A stretch of DNA of 64,000 nucleotides from Trebouxia sp. TZW2008 (lineage: Eukaryota > Chlorophyta > Trebouxiophyceae > Trebouxiales > Trebouxiaceae): contig BDIU01000161.1 in NCBI GenBank assembly GCA_002118135.1, positions 62,001 through 126,000 of the forward strand, read 5' to 3'. This document shows, piece after piece, positions 48,501 through 57,261 of this stretch. The notes under the pieces are model-generated. The model made no database searches. It saw nothing but the letters and a program-made list of their open reading frames with translations, and had not been told where the DNA came from. A program made the position numbers and the translations under genes. Within the stretch, counting starts at the first letter, position 1. The number at the start of each line of letters is the position of its first letter.

Positions 48501-51500
48501 GGAGGAGCAGCGTGAATCACTCATCCAGCAGATGAGCTCCAACAAGGTTCTGCTCAGCAACTTGGAGGAATCCCTGCTGTCCAATTTGTCCAATGCCAGT
48601 GGCAACATCCTAGACAATCAGGTATATAACACTTTCTAACCACAAAAAGAACCCTCCGATTCAAGCATCTGACATCAGGTCTTCAGCTACCTGCTGCTTG
48701 CGCGTGGCAACTTCTCCTCATAACCTTGGGCACAAATGTGATGGCATGCCCCATGCAAAGTTCTGCATTGATTACAGAGATCTGCGTCTTGTGATGCTTT
48801 TGACTCAGATCTCTGCAGCTGGAAAGCATGCTGTCATGGACCAAGTACAGCCCATGCCAAGCTGTGCCTGAAAGGTGTGCTAAGTCTACCCAAATCAGCT
48901 CAGATGCTTACCTGCTGCACTGTCCACAGGAGCTGATTGGCACACTGGAAGAGGCCAAGAGCAAGGCTGTGGAGATCTCCCAGAAGCTGGCAGAAGCCTC
49001 CACCACTGCCAGCCAGATTGAGGATGTCAGAGCCAAATACAAGCCTGCTGCCCTGCGCGGCGCTGTGTTGTTCTTTGTGTTGGCCAGCCTGGCTGCCATC
49101 TCCAACATGTATGAGTACAGCCTGGCCAGCTTCCTGGCAGTCTTCAGCCTCACCTTGGATACCTCCAAGAAGGTAAGGGCTGATTGCAAATGCTACAGGG
49201 TTGTGCAACAGAGAAGGTCAGGTCTGATTGCATATGCTTTGTGTTTGTGCATCAAACAGCATCTTAGGACTCGCTTTGGCTGCAGCAGCTCCTGCTGTGA
49301 TGCCTTATAGCCGATCGTCTTTTGTCCAAGACAACGTACCTGTGCTGTTGTTTATTGCTGAACTGCCTGCAATTGCCAGCAGAGACATGTTTTGAGTCAA
49401 ATTTGACAACCTGCGTTATACAGTTGTGCATTCAGCTCTGCAGAAACCTGGAGCATACTTGCATGCCAACCGTTGTTTGAAAGCTCAGAACGCAGGGTGG
49501 TCATGCTGCAGGCACCAAGTCTGGAAGCTAGGCTGCGCAACATTGTGGAGGCGCTCACCTTTGACGTGTACAACTACACTTGCCTCAGTCTTTTTGAGTG
49601 CCACAAGCTCATGTTCTCCTTCCAGGTAACGCCTTCACTGACTACACAGCAAGCATCCCAGCAGCTTGTTGGAGCAGCTTGTTGGAGGCATGCTATGATG
49701 CAGTTTGTGATTCTGCATGCAGCACTGCTTGATCCTGTATAGTAGCACTTCAACTTTGCTGGCTGAAAATGAAGCTTGTCATTATTGCTGAGGCCCTCTA
49801 CTGCCAATACATGGTGCAACATTCAAGTCTACCGCCTTTTATGCAGATGACTCAGAAAATACTGGAAGCTGAGGGAGAAGGCGATCCAGTGCAGCTGGAT
49901 TTCTTCCTCAAGGGCAACCTTGCTCTTGAGAAGAATGCACGCCGCAAGCCCCACTTCTGGTTGCCAGATCAGGTACAGCTGCTGTCACGCCTTTTGCCAG
50001 CCCTGCTCTTGCTGTCATGATCACAGCACAAGCTTACTTGGCCATTACTTTGCAATCTGCAAGTAGCATCTGCCTAAACACTTTTGACAATAGTGCACGC
50101 TTTTGACTCCATCTGGGCAGTCCTGCTCATGTATTGCCAGGTCACTGGCTGTATTTATCAAGACCTGAGTGCTCATGAGAGCATTGAAACCTCAGCTTAG
50201 CAAGTAGCAGCAAGTGTCCGAGCTTAGCGTGAGTATGCATTCAGGGTTGGGAGGATGTGATGAGGTTGGTAGAGATTGGACAGGCCAAAGAGGGAGGCTC
50301 GCCCTTGGCCACACTAGCAGATGACATTGAGCGCAATGAGGCAGGCTGGAAGGAGTGGGCGGCCCTTGAAGCCCCTGAAGCAGCGCTCATGCCTGCCGAC
50401 CTCACGGCCAAGCTGTCCCTCTTTGAGCAGCTGCTGGCAAGTTCCCATCTTCGTGAATGCTGAACTGACATCTGTTGACATCATTGCCAAGCTGTTTGTG
50501 TTTGAGCAGTTGCTGCTCTCATCGTCTGCAAGCCTCTGCCCACACGCGTCTGGGCATGTAGACATGTCAGCAGGGTGGCTGGCTTGTTGAAGATGATGTC
50601 AGACAATGTGGTGCATATAGACATCATTGCGACTGTCTTACTAAGGTCGAGTAAAGGTCTATGGAGTGTCCGTTTTCAAGATTGCTGGTCTGCTTGAAAG
50701 CTTTTGAGGGGCTCCATGGAGCGGTGCCAAAGTGGAGCTACCAGACATCAGCAGCATGAGACTATTGGGCATGCCTGTGCAGGTGCTGAGGTGCCTGCGT
50801 ATGGATCGTGTGACTGTTGGCATCACTCGCTATGTCATTGCCAAGATGGGAGACAAGTATGTGCAGCCACCAACGCTGGACTATGCCGCCATCTACCGCC
50901 AGTCCACCAACATGACGCCTATTGTCTTTGTGCTCAGCCCAGGAGCTGACCCTGCCTTTGATGTTTTCAAACTGGGTAAGAAGCCCAGAGACTCAAGTTG
51001 ATAGAGCAAGAGTTGCTGCATTGCAGTCAACTTGCTCTGCTTGCTTCAAAGATTATTTCAAGTCGCAACAGCGCATGCTGAAGATTGGGGACTTCTTGTG
51101 TTAGCCTGTCATTGCTGCTGTATACTGCTGGCAAGATTCATGTTGACAGGTGCCGGACACAGCAGAATGCAGCTGAAATGCATGAAGTGCACCAGCACAT
51201 GATAAGCACGTCATTATCATGTTTGCAGGCAGCCCTTCGCATGAGTGCTCTGAAATATGGACCGAGTTGAGACTTCAATTGCTGCAGCTATTAGGCTCAT
51301 TTGCCTCTTGTACATGGTTCATTGCCCCTGCAGCCACAAGCATGAGCTGCTGGTCAAATGAGAACAAGACTTGCAAGCAGGCATCAAGCTGTGATAAATG
51401 GCTTTGGCCCTAGATATTAGCCATGATCATCACATCGGCTCACCATATGTGTACTCTGCACCCCAGGTGAGGAGATGGGCTTTAAGGCAGGCGTCAAGCT

Positions 51501-54500
51501 GAAGTACATGGCTCTGGGACAGGGCATGGGCCCCAAGGCAGCCGAGGTGATTGAGTCTGGGGCAGCTAGGGGTCTTTGGGTCATGCTGCAGAACTGTCAT
51601 CTGCTGCCCAAGTGGCTCAAAACCCTGGAGAAGATCCTTGACAAGATAGACAAGCCGCACAAGGTCTGTCTCCTTGTCGCCCTCACATATCTGTCTAAGG
51701 TTGTCGTTGCCATACACTTGCAACCATTCTCCAAAGCCCAAAATCTTGCTCACGGCAGAGCTCATCACGTGCTATATCTATCAGAATATGTCAGCAGTTT
51801 CCAAGTGTGCCGTGTCCAACCACTAGTGTTAGGTCAAGGCTTCACAATGCTTTCTTATGACAGGTGCTGTTGCAGCGCTATGCTCTGCTGTTGGCTACTT
51901 ATTGCCACAGGGTACTCGTTCAATTCTATTTCAGCACTGAAAGCGATTTTCACAGGAAAAGCTTCCAGCTGTCAGTCGACAGGTCAAAATCTGCTGGAAT
52001 CAGCAAAGCTGGAATGCCAACATGACTATGGCACACGTGACCCCAGCTTGCGTTGGCTTTGCATTGCACTACGCAAGGTCTGCGCATGCTTGCACCTGTC
52101 AAAGGCTGACACAGCAGCATGTCATTGCAGGACTTCCGGCTATGGCTGACGACAGAGCCAACAGACCGCTTCCCCATTGGGATCCTGCAGCGCAGTCTGA
52201 AGGTGGTAACGGAGCCCCCAAATGGGCTCAAGCTCAACATGCGCTCCTCCTACTCCAAGATCACAGATGCCCTGCTGCTCACTTGCCCGCATCAGGTACC
52301 AGACTTCACGGGTTTTGCTGTTTGATTGGCCAAGCAGTCTGATGCTGCATGCTACATTCTAATATTGCCACGTTCATATTGCACATTTATTGTGACAAGT
52401 CTGATGATGTTGACGTCGACAATCACAGTCTTGTGGTGCCTGTGTTGTACATGCAGCACTTTGGGATCTTGCACAGCTTTGCAGTCAAAATCTAGAAGTC
52501 ACTGCTGCTGCTTGGGCAGTTGCAGCTGGCTCATGTCAGTCCTTCAGCATCTGTGATTTTGAGGTTCAGTAGCAGCTTCTGCATGTTTGAATTGTGGTCA
52601 TTGCTGTTTGCCTGGCATGCAGGCATTCCGACCCTTGGTGTGGGTGCTTGCGTTATTTCATGCAGTGGTGCAAGAAAGGCGCAAGTATGGCAAGCTGGGC
52701 TGGAATGTGCCGTACGACTTCAATGAAACAGACTTCCGAATCAGCATGGCCCTCATTGCCACTTATCTCACCAAGGTATCCTGCTGACTGTCATGTTGCG
52801 TCTTGCAGCAAGCTGTTGCAAAGTATGTGCATCATGCACAGCAATACATTTTGCTCATGGTTCTGGTGCAGTTCATGCCTGGGTTGGTCAGCAGGCCATA
52901 CATAGGACCGCAGTTCTGCTTTTAACAGATGTTGGTATCACCAGAGTCATGTGTCATGCCGATCATATCTCAAATGACACAGCTTGAAAAGTCTGCAGCC
53001 TGTTCAAGCAGTGGCTGTTCCAAGCCCATGATGTTCCGGGCTGACGTTTGTTTGTGTACTCTGTGAAGGCACACGAGAATGGTGATGATCAGTTGCCATG
53101 GGGCACCTTGAGATATCTGATAGGGGAGGCCATGTATGGTGGTCGCGTTTCAGACAGCTTTGACCGCCGTATCTTGACCACCTATCTGGATGAATACCTT
53201 GGAGACTTCTTGTTTGACACCTTCCAGCCTTTCTTCTTCTTCAAGAACGACAGTGTAGAGTACAAGTACGCTTTGCTTTCTCTCAATGCACTGAGGCGCT
53301 TGAGCACTTACTATCAGCGCAATGGCCTGTCCATGTTACGCATATTGGCTGTCTCATTCTGGTGTAGACACATAACAACATCATGCGCTTGCACACGGAC
53401 ATTGTTCTGCAGCCGTTTCCATAAGGTTCTGCAGCTGTGTGTCAGTCAGTCAGATGACCACACGCATTGTGCGGTGTTTTTATGGCATTGACACAACACA
53501 TCATCTGTGGTAGCACTATACAATGGGAACTGTGTTTCTTCAGGATTCCAGAGCTTGGTGACCGTAACAGCTATGCAGCAGCCATTGAAGCTCTGCCCCT
53601 GGTGCAGACGCCTGAGGTGTTTGGCTTGCATGCCAACGCTGATATCTCCTATTACACCAGTGCTACCAAGGCCCTGTGGCGCAGCCTGGTGAGACTCATG
53701 TCCCCACTCGCATGTTGCCAACTAATGCATAAGGTTTGGCAGCCTGTATGCGAATCTGTCTTGCAGATCAGCTCACATGGTTATTGTATACAGTGAGGGT
53801 GGCTGCAGTCTCGGCCTGCAGTGAACTGCCTGTGTGTCATTGCGCATGCTACGTGATGAGACGCTCACTCAAGAATTTTGACAAGAAGAGCTCCCTTTTT
53901 ATGTCCTGTACATAGCCAATAGCAATTTGCAGAAGAGCTGTTCGTACTGCCACTCTGTATCACTCACATGCGCATTTTGTCGTGACAGTCATGTCACATT
54001 GGATTTTGCTGCCAACAGGTTGATCTGCAGCCACGTGTGGGTGCCTCCAGCACTGGCATCAGCCGGGAGACATTCATCAGCAACGTAGCAAGGGATATTG
54101 CAAGCAAGATCCCAGAGCCCTTTGATGTTCAGCTGTTGAAGAAGAGCATTGGCGTCCCCTCGCCCGTGCAAGTGGTTCTGCTGCAGGAGACAGCAAGATG
54201 GAACACGGTACGCTTTCAGCTCTTGAGCTATGAATGGTGAATCATGTGCAACCTGTCTCAGCTTTCAGCTGCTACATCCACAGACAACTCGAGCCAGAAT
54301 TGTATGCTTTGCCTTTGCTGGATAGTCTAGCATAAGGTTTGGATAACTGTTGCAGTAAACACACAATTCAGCATGATGCTTTGACCTTAACAAGTTTTGT
54401 GGTGTTACATGTCATGCTGTAACAGCGGCTTGCTGATAACCTGCGTGCAAACAGAAGAAGCTTGCTTCTTCTACTGCAAAATGTTCTTCTTGCGATCTTC

Positions 54501-55213
54501 TTACAGTTGCTGCTTGATGGTTGCAGCTGGCTTTGGCGATGCGGTCATCACTGAAGGACTTGCAGCGAGCACTGGCTGGAGAGATTGGCTTCTCCAGTCA
54601 GCTTGAGGAGCTGTCAACCTCCCTGTACAATGGCCAACTGCCATCACTCTGGGCCAAGCTCACTCCTGCCACAGAGAAGCAGCTGGCAGCTTGGATGGTA
54701 TGGTTTCAGCGCCGATACAAGCAGTACAAAGACTGGGCTGAGCATGGCGAGCCTGCTGTCATGTGGCTATCTGGTCTGCACACACCAGAGACCTACATCG
54801 CAGCCTTGGTGCAGTCAGCTAGCAGAGACAAGGGCTGGTCGCTAGACAAGACCACGCTGTATACCAAGATCACAAACATCAGCAGAGTGGCACAAGTAGC
54901 TGAGAAGCCACGACATGGGTGCTATATCACTGGGCTGTATCTTGAGGGTGCTGGGTGGGATGTTCAGCGCGGTGTGCTAGCAAGGCAACAGCCAAAGGTG
55001 CTGGTCACTGAGCTGCCCATTGTACAGATTGTGCCCATTGAAGCCACCAAGCTCAAAAGCAGCACCATGTTCAAGGCGCCAGTGTATGTGACACAAGCCA
55101 GGCGCAACGCCATGGGTGCTGGCCTTGTGTTTGAGGCTGATCTTGCCACTGATGAGCACCCCAGTCATTGGGTGTTGCAAGGTGTATCGCTGAGTCTGAA
55201 CATTGACACTTGA
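21518..55213 (+). CDS. DNAH10: Axonemal inner-arm dynein heavy chain, DNAH10 / 1-beta type
   Basis: Seventy-seven exons, detailed in the domain entries below, join with matching phases at every junction into 4,616 codons (4,615 residues plus stop). This is close to the 4,400-4,600 usual for the family. The protein is an ATP-driven microtubule motor of the ciliary axoneme. The best family match is DNAH10, the 1-beta chain of the two-headed I1/f inner arm: DNAH10-like signatures include [45 protein letters not shown] and QGWNV-like Q-E-R-R-K-x-G-K segments. All six AAA modules, the stalk and the C-terminal domain are intact, with no internal stop, so the gene should be functional. About 59% of its span is intron. 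Four introns appear to use GC donors (after 28907, 32827, 41368, 50436). The first exon is the least certain part. Confidence 0.95.
23433..23480. repeat. Three tandem 16-bp units in dynein intron 7
   Basis: CTGCAAAGCAGAGCAC occurs exactly at 23433-23448 and 23449-23464, with a third copy at 23465-23480 changed at two positions. It lies 35 bp after the exon ending at 23397. Confidence 0.9.
24867..24926. repeat. Direct repeat in dynein intron 10
   Basis: Two copies of a TGCACAGCAGTTGTGTACAA-like unit, at 24867-24892 and 24901-24926 (period 34 bp), the second with one inserted T. Intronic, no coding frame. Confidence 0.8.
25801..26012. repeat. Three ~78-bp tandem copies in dynein intron 12
   Basis: Copies begin at about 25801, 25880 and 25958. 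Shared blocks are GAGCATGAGCTCCAG, TGCATGCCTAGGCT and GATGCTGGCCTGCACA; the third copy is shorter and more diverged. The array fills much of the intron between exons 25495-25638 and 26126-26268. Confidence 0.8.
29985..34455 (+). other. DNAH10: Dynein linker, DHC_N2 (exons 22-32, residues 1252-1909)
   Basis: Exons: 29985-30153, 30358-30471, 30659-30754, 30960-31254, 31577-31801, 32096-32319, 32634-32827, 33074-33227, 33407-33504, 33732-33894, 34215-34455. The linker is the lever that swings across the motor ring. Conserved landmarks are [50 protein letters not shown], and [12 protein letters not shown] followed by [15 protein letters not shown] just before AAA1. The intron after 32827 begins with GCAAGC and needs that GC donor to keep phase with FFFIS. 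Confidence 0.92.
34664..36309 (+). other. DNAH10: AAA1, main ATPase module (exons 33-36, residues ~1910-2181)
   Basis: Exons: 34664-34733, 34878-35014, 35377-35738, 36063-36309. This is the module whose ATP hydrolysis drives the power stroke. The Walker A GPAGTGKT lies at 34933-34956 and Walker B CFDEFNR at 35445-35465, with sensor-1 segment [12 protein letters not shown] downstream. All catalytic residues expected of an active dynein are present. [14 protein letters not shown] and [17 protein letters not shown] follow in exon 36. Confidence 0.96.
36554..38620 (+). other. DNAH10: AAA2 module (exons 37-42, residues ~2182-2463)
   Basis: Exons: 36554-36681, 36909-37040, 37259-37372, 37659-37805, 38063-38175, 38410-38620. 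The P-loop GQTGGGKS lies at 36942-36965 and the VFDGDVD Walker B segment at 37677-37697. [20 protein letters not shown] and [20 protein letters not shown] are textbook dynein AAA2 landmarks. AAA2 binds nucleotide structurally in characterised dyneins. Confidence 0.95.
39972..40030 (+). repeat. Degenerate copy of the 5' end of dynein exon 46
   Basis: This stretch of intron 45 aligns with 40110-40169, which spans the acceptor and start of exon 40141-40290. Shared sequence includes GATGGGA and GAGAA around the exon start. The acceptor CAG of the parent reads ATG in the copy, so it should not splice. The two lie about 139 bp apart. Confidence 0.6.
40029..40056. repeat. Perfect 11-bp inverted repeat in dynein intron 45
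   Basis: CACTGACACTG and CAGTGTCAGTG are separated by six bases (ACGAGC). The hairpin sits between the degenerate exon copy and the true exon 46, 85 bp upstream of its acceptor. Confidence 0.8.
41843..43971 (+). other. DNAH10: AAA4 module (exons 50-54, residues ~2877-3192)
   Basis: Exons: 41843-42013, 42298-42474, 42724-42864, 43212-43433, 43735-43971. The P-loop GVGGSGKQS is at 42316-42342, followed by [39 protein letters not shown] and [20 protein letters not shown]. The end, [12 protein letters not shown], leads into the stalk. Confidence 0.95.
44568..46534 (+). other. DNAH10: Stalk and microtubule-binding domain (exons 55-60, residues 3193-3475)
   Basis: Exons: 44568-44732, 44977-45138, 45378-45509, 45696-45814, 46004-46094, 46355-46534. 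Exons 55-56 encode the outgoing coiled coil, ending at the conserved EIRSFAKP proline. Exons 57-59 encode the small helical microtubule-binding tip ([15 protein letters not shown] to FAMVNYY). Exons 59-60 encode the returning coil ([31 protein letters not shown]). No large tip insertion is present. Confidence 0.94.
46781..52775 (+). other. DNAH10: AAA5 and AAA6 modules (exons 61-73, residues 3476-4210)
   Basis: Exons: 46781-46944, 47158-47299, 47589-47777, 48030-48182, 48448-48621, 48930-49172, 49512-49625, 49847-49972, 50245-50436, 50783-50975, 51467-51663, 52131-52295, 52623-52775. Landmarks: [76 protein letters not shown], then [48 protein letters not shown] and [19 protein letters not shown]. 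Exon 69 ends with a GCAAGT donor at 50437, required to join FEQLL to [10 protein letters not shown]. Confidence 0.95.
50476..50515 (+). repeat. Degenerate copy of the 3' end of dynein exon 69
   Basis: Within intron 69, GACATCATTGCCAAGCTGTT...TTTGAGCAGTTGCTG repeats the end of the exon (GACCTCACGGCCAAGCTGTC...TTTGAGCAGCTGCTG at 50398-50436). The copy would read [14 protein letters not shown] against the real [14 protein letters not shown] but is followed by CTCTCA, not a splice donor. Confidence 0.75.
53069..55213 (+). other. DNAH10: Dynein C-terminal domain (exons 74-77, residues 4211-4615)
   Basis: Exons: 53069-53265, 53544-53688, 54019-54207, 54527-55213. [18 protein letters not shown] and [19 protein letters not shown] open the domain. 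The 687-nt last exon, the longest in the gene, carries [52 protein letters not shown] and ends [15 protein letters not shown] before TGA at 55211-55213. A full-length C-terminal domain is typical of axonemal dyneins. Confidence 0.95.
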
Positions 55214-57261
55214 GCTTCTGTGCTTTTCCTGCTGCAGCGCTTTTTCTAGACGAGTTTGGTCTGTATCAAGCAGAACTGTGTTTGTATGCTATGTCCAGTT
55301 TGCAGCAGCTTTTGCCCAGTGAATTTTGCACTTGTGCACATCTGGCTTCTTGGGAGTCTGTGTGACTTGATCGGAACAATCTTGAATGTCATTTGACTAT
55401 GCTGTGCGTGCGTCACGCACATTGTGTATAGATAACTGCAGCTGGATCTGTGACAGCTCCATTGCTGCACATTAATAAGCAAGTACTGACCATGAGGCTG
55501 CGTTTTGCCTGCATTGCAACAGCAAAAGATGCATCAGTGTCAAGCAGCATAAGTTCAAGTAGCATGCAGTGGATGCATTTCTGTACTCTTATGAGCCCTC
55601 AGAGGATAGATTGGTCATCAATATCAGGTTTTTGCAATTTTGGTAATCATCGGACTCATCTAACTCAAATTTGTATGAATCAGCTGCTGCAAAGTATATA
55701 GCCAGCAAACATGCAGCAGCATCCCTTATGTCTTCCGATGAAGCGGGGCCCTGCAGCTCACTCAGTGCAAGGTGCGCTTGAAAGAAGCAGATGTACCTGG
55801 TTTTGAAGGCTTTGACAGCTATTGCGCCGCCGACGACTGTCGTTAGCTCTCCCCACGCCATGCAAACTTGGTGTTTTCGGCAGCGTGCCAGACACATCAC
55901 AATATCTCGACGGTCTGGCGTCGTGCGAATTGGTCACTCAAGCTTGCAAGTGGTCTCTGGATGCATGTACTGCTCGGCAGCCAGGTTCAACTTGTTTCAT
56001 GAAGATAGACATTGGCCCTGTCACATGTGCTTCTCACCTGCCCTCACTTACAGCTGTTGCATGGGCATGATAAGTGTCCATGCTGGGCACGCAACATGCA
56101 AATTGCCTGTGATGCAAGGCCTTCACGAGGTCACTGCGCTGTGGAGCTTGCGCTTAAAGATGTCTGAGAAGCTTTGTTAATATATATGAATCGATGGCGT
56201 AAAGTTGCAGTTTGGCTTGGCAATCTCAGCATGCGAGACCAGGTCCTGCTGTGATTTGAAAGTCCAGACTTGCAACGCATTCTGCACAAAGCTGCTTGGC
56301 AATGAAAGCCTTCGAGTGCACATAGCTTCAGTAATACACAGATCTCAATGCTGCACACAACACGAACCTCAAGTTTGGAGTTGCACAACGAGTATTCATC
56401 TCACTGTGACACTTGCTGTCATGATCATAACAGCTACAGAAAGCTCAAGGCTTGAGCGATAAATCATAGCAGTCTGCAAGACGAATCCGGATAGCTATCA
56501 CAGCGCCTAGCAACAGTCGGCTGCCACAGCATGACGAGGAAGCGCAGGAAAGGGCATACATACAATCAAGATTATTGCCTGGCCATCACAGCAGGCACAG
56601 GCAAAGGAAGAATGCGGAACGAAAGGATCGTGAATTTATCCGCTTGACAGCAGGTTCACTGAATTCCAGACATGGAGCCGTGACGTAATGACCAGCCCTA
56701 AACGTGACTTTCTTGGTCGGTCCTCAACCGACACCTGGCACTGCATGATCAATTTTCCCGGTATTTTGAGCGGTATCGGCCGGAACCTGCCGACCCGTGA
56801 CATACCGCATTTCCAGTAACGCGATACGTTTGGGTACCAGCCGCTTTGACACCAAGTTGCCCTTTGTGTCACGTCGAACGTAGTGCAAGCCGGGGGTTTG
56901 AGTCTGCGCAGACTTTGCGTGCAAGTACAACTCCAGGTACGTGCGCGACAGTCCTCATTCTGTCGTGCGGCATGTGTACAAAGTTCATTCCAAGTCGTTG
57001 CGTGTGCACAATCTCGCGCTTCATATGAGCGGTTCTTTGGGCGTGGAGCGTTGGCTCGCTGGCTTGCAGCACCATGCCTGTACATCCGTCGCTTGTTGCG
57101 ATTTATGGGTCAAATCCGGACTTGTGTCGGATGCTTGTGCACATGCATGTATTGCGTGCGTGTCTGCATACTGTGGCTTCTGTGGGCTCGCTAGGGAACG
57201 CAGTGCTTCGCACACGTCTGCAACAACCAACTTTTGCTGCCGTGTGTCGCAGTTCTCGACC
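55214..57261. other. Intergenic region between dynein and expansin-like genes
   Basis: About 2 kb. It holds the dynein 3' UTR, one possible small minus-strand ORF (next entry) and, from about 56640 to 57260, a stretch with more CpG than its surroundings that is probably the promoter and 5' leader of the expansin-like gene. I see no recognised domain in the remaining open frames. Confidence 0.35.
55589..55900 (-). CDS. Hypothetical small protein
   Basis: An uninterrupted 103-codon frame on the minus strand; an ATG 36 bp inside (MAWGELTTVVGG) gives 91 residues. It has a short hydrophobic N-terminal stretch (TTVVGGAIAV), a helical segment (SSEDIRDAAACLLAIYFAAA) and an acidic DESDD run. The composition looks protein-like, but I recognise no family and see no obvious introns. 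It would be transcribed towards the end of the dynein gene. It may be chance. Confidence 0.3.
   Translation of the reverse strand: MMCLARCRKHQVCMAWGELTTVVGGAIAVKAFKTRYICFFQAHLALSELQGPASSEDIRDAAACLLAIYFAAADSYKFELDESDDYQNCKNLILMTNLSSEGS

Noticed and set aside
21518..55213. Dynein 1-alpha (DNAH2 type) or an outer-arm chain
   Set aside because: Segments such as [24 protein letters not shown] and YDRGKELN agree with DNAH10, not with the other heavy chains as I know them.
56636..57085. 149-codon minus-strand open frame upstream of the expansin-like gene
   Set aside because: Rich in Arg, Cys and Trp with no domain or splice pattern; probably a by-product of the CpG-rich promoter region.
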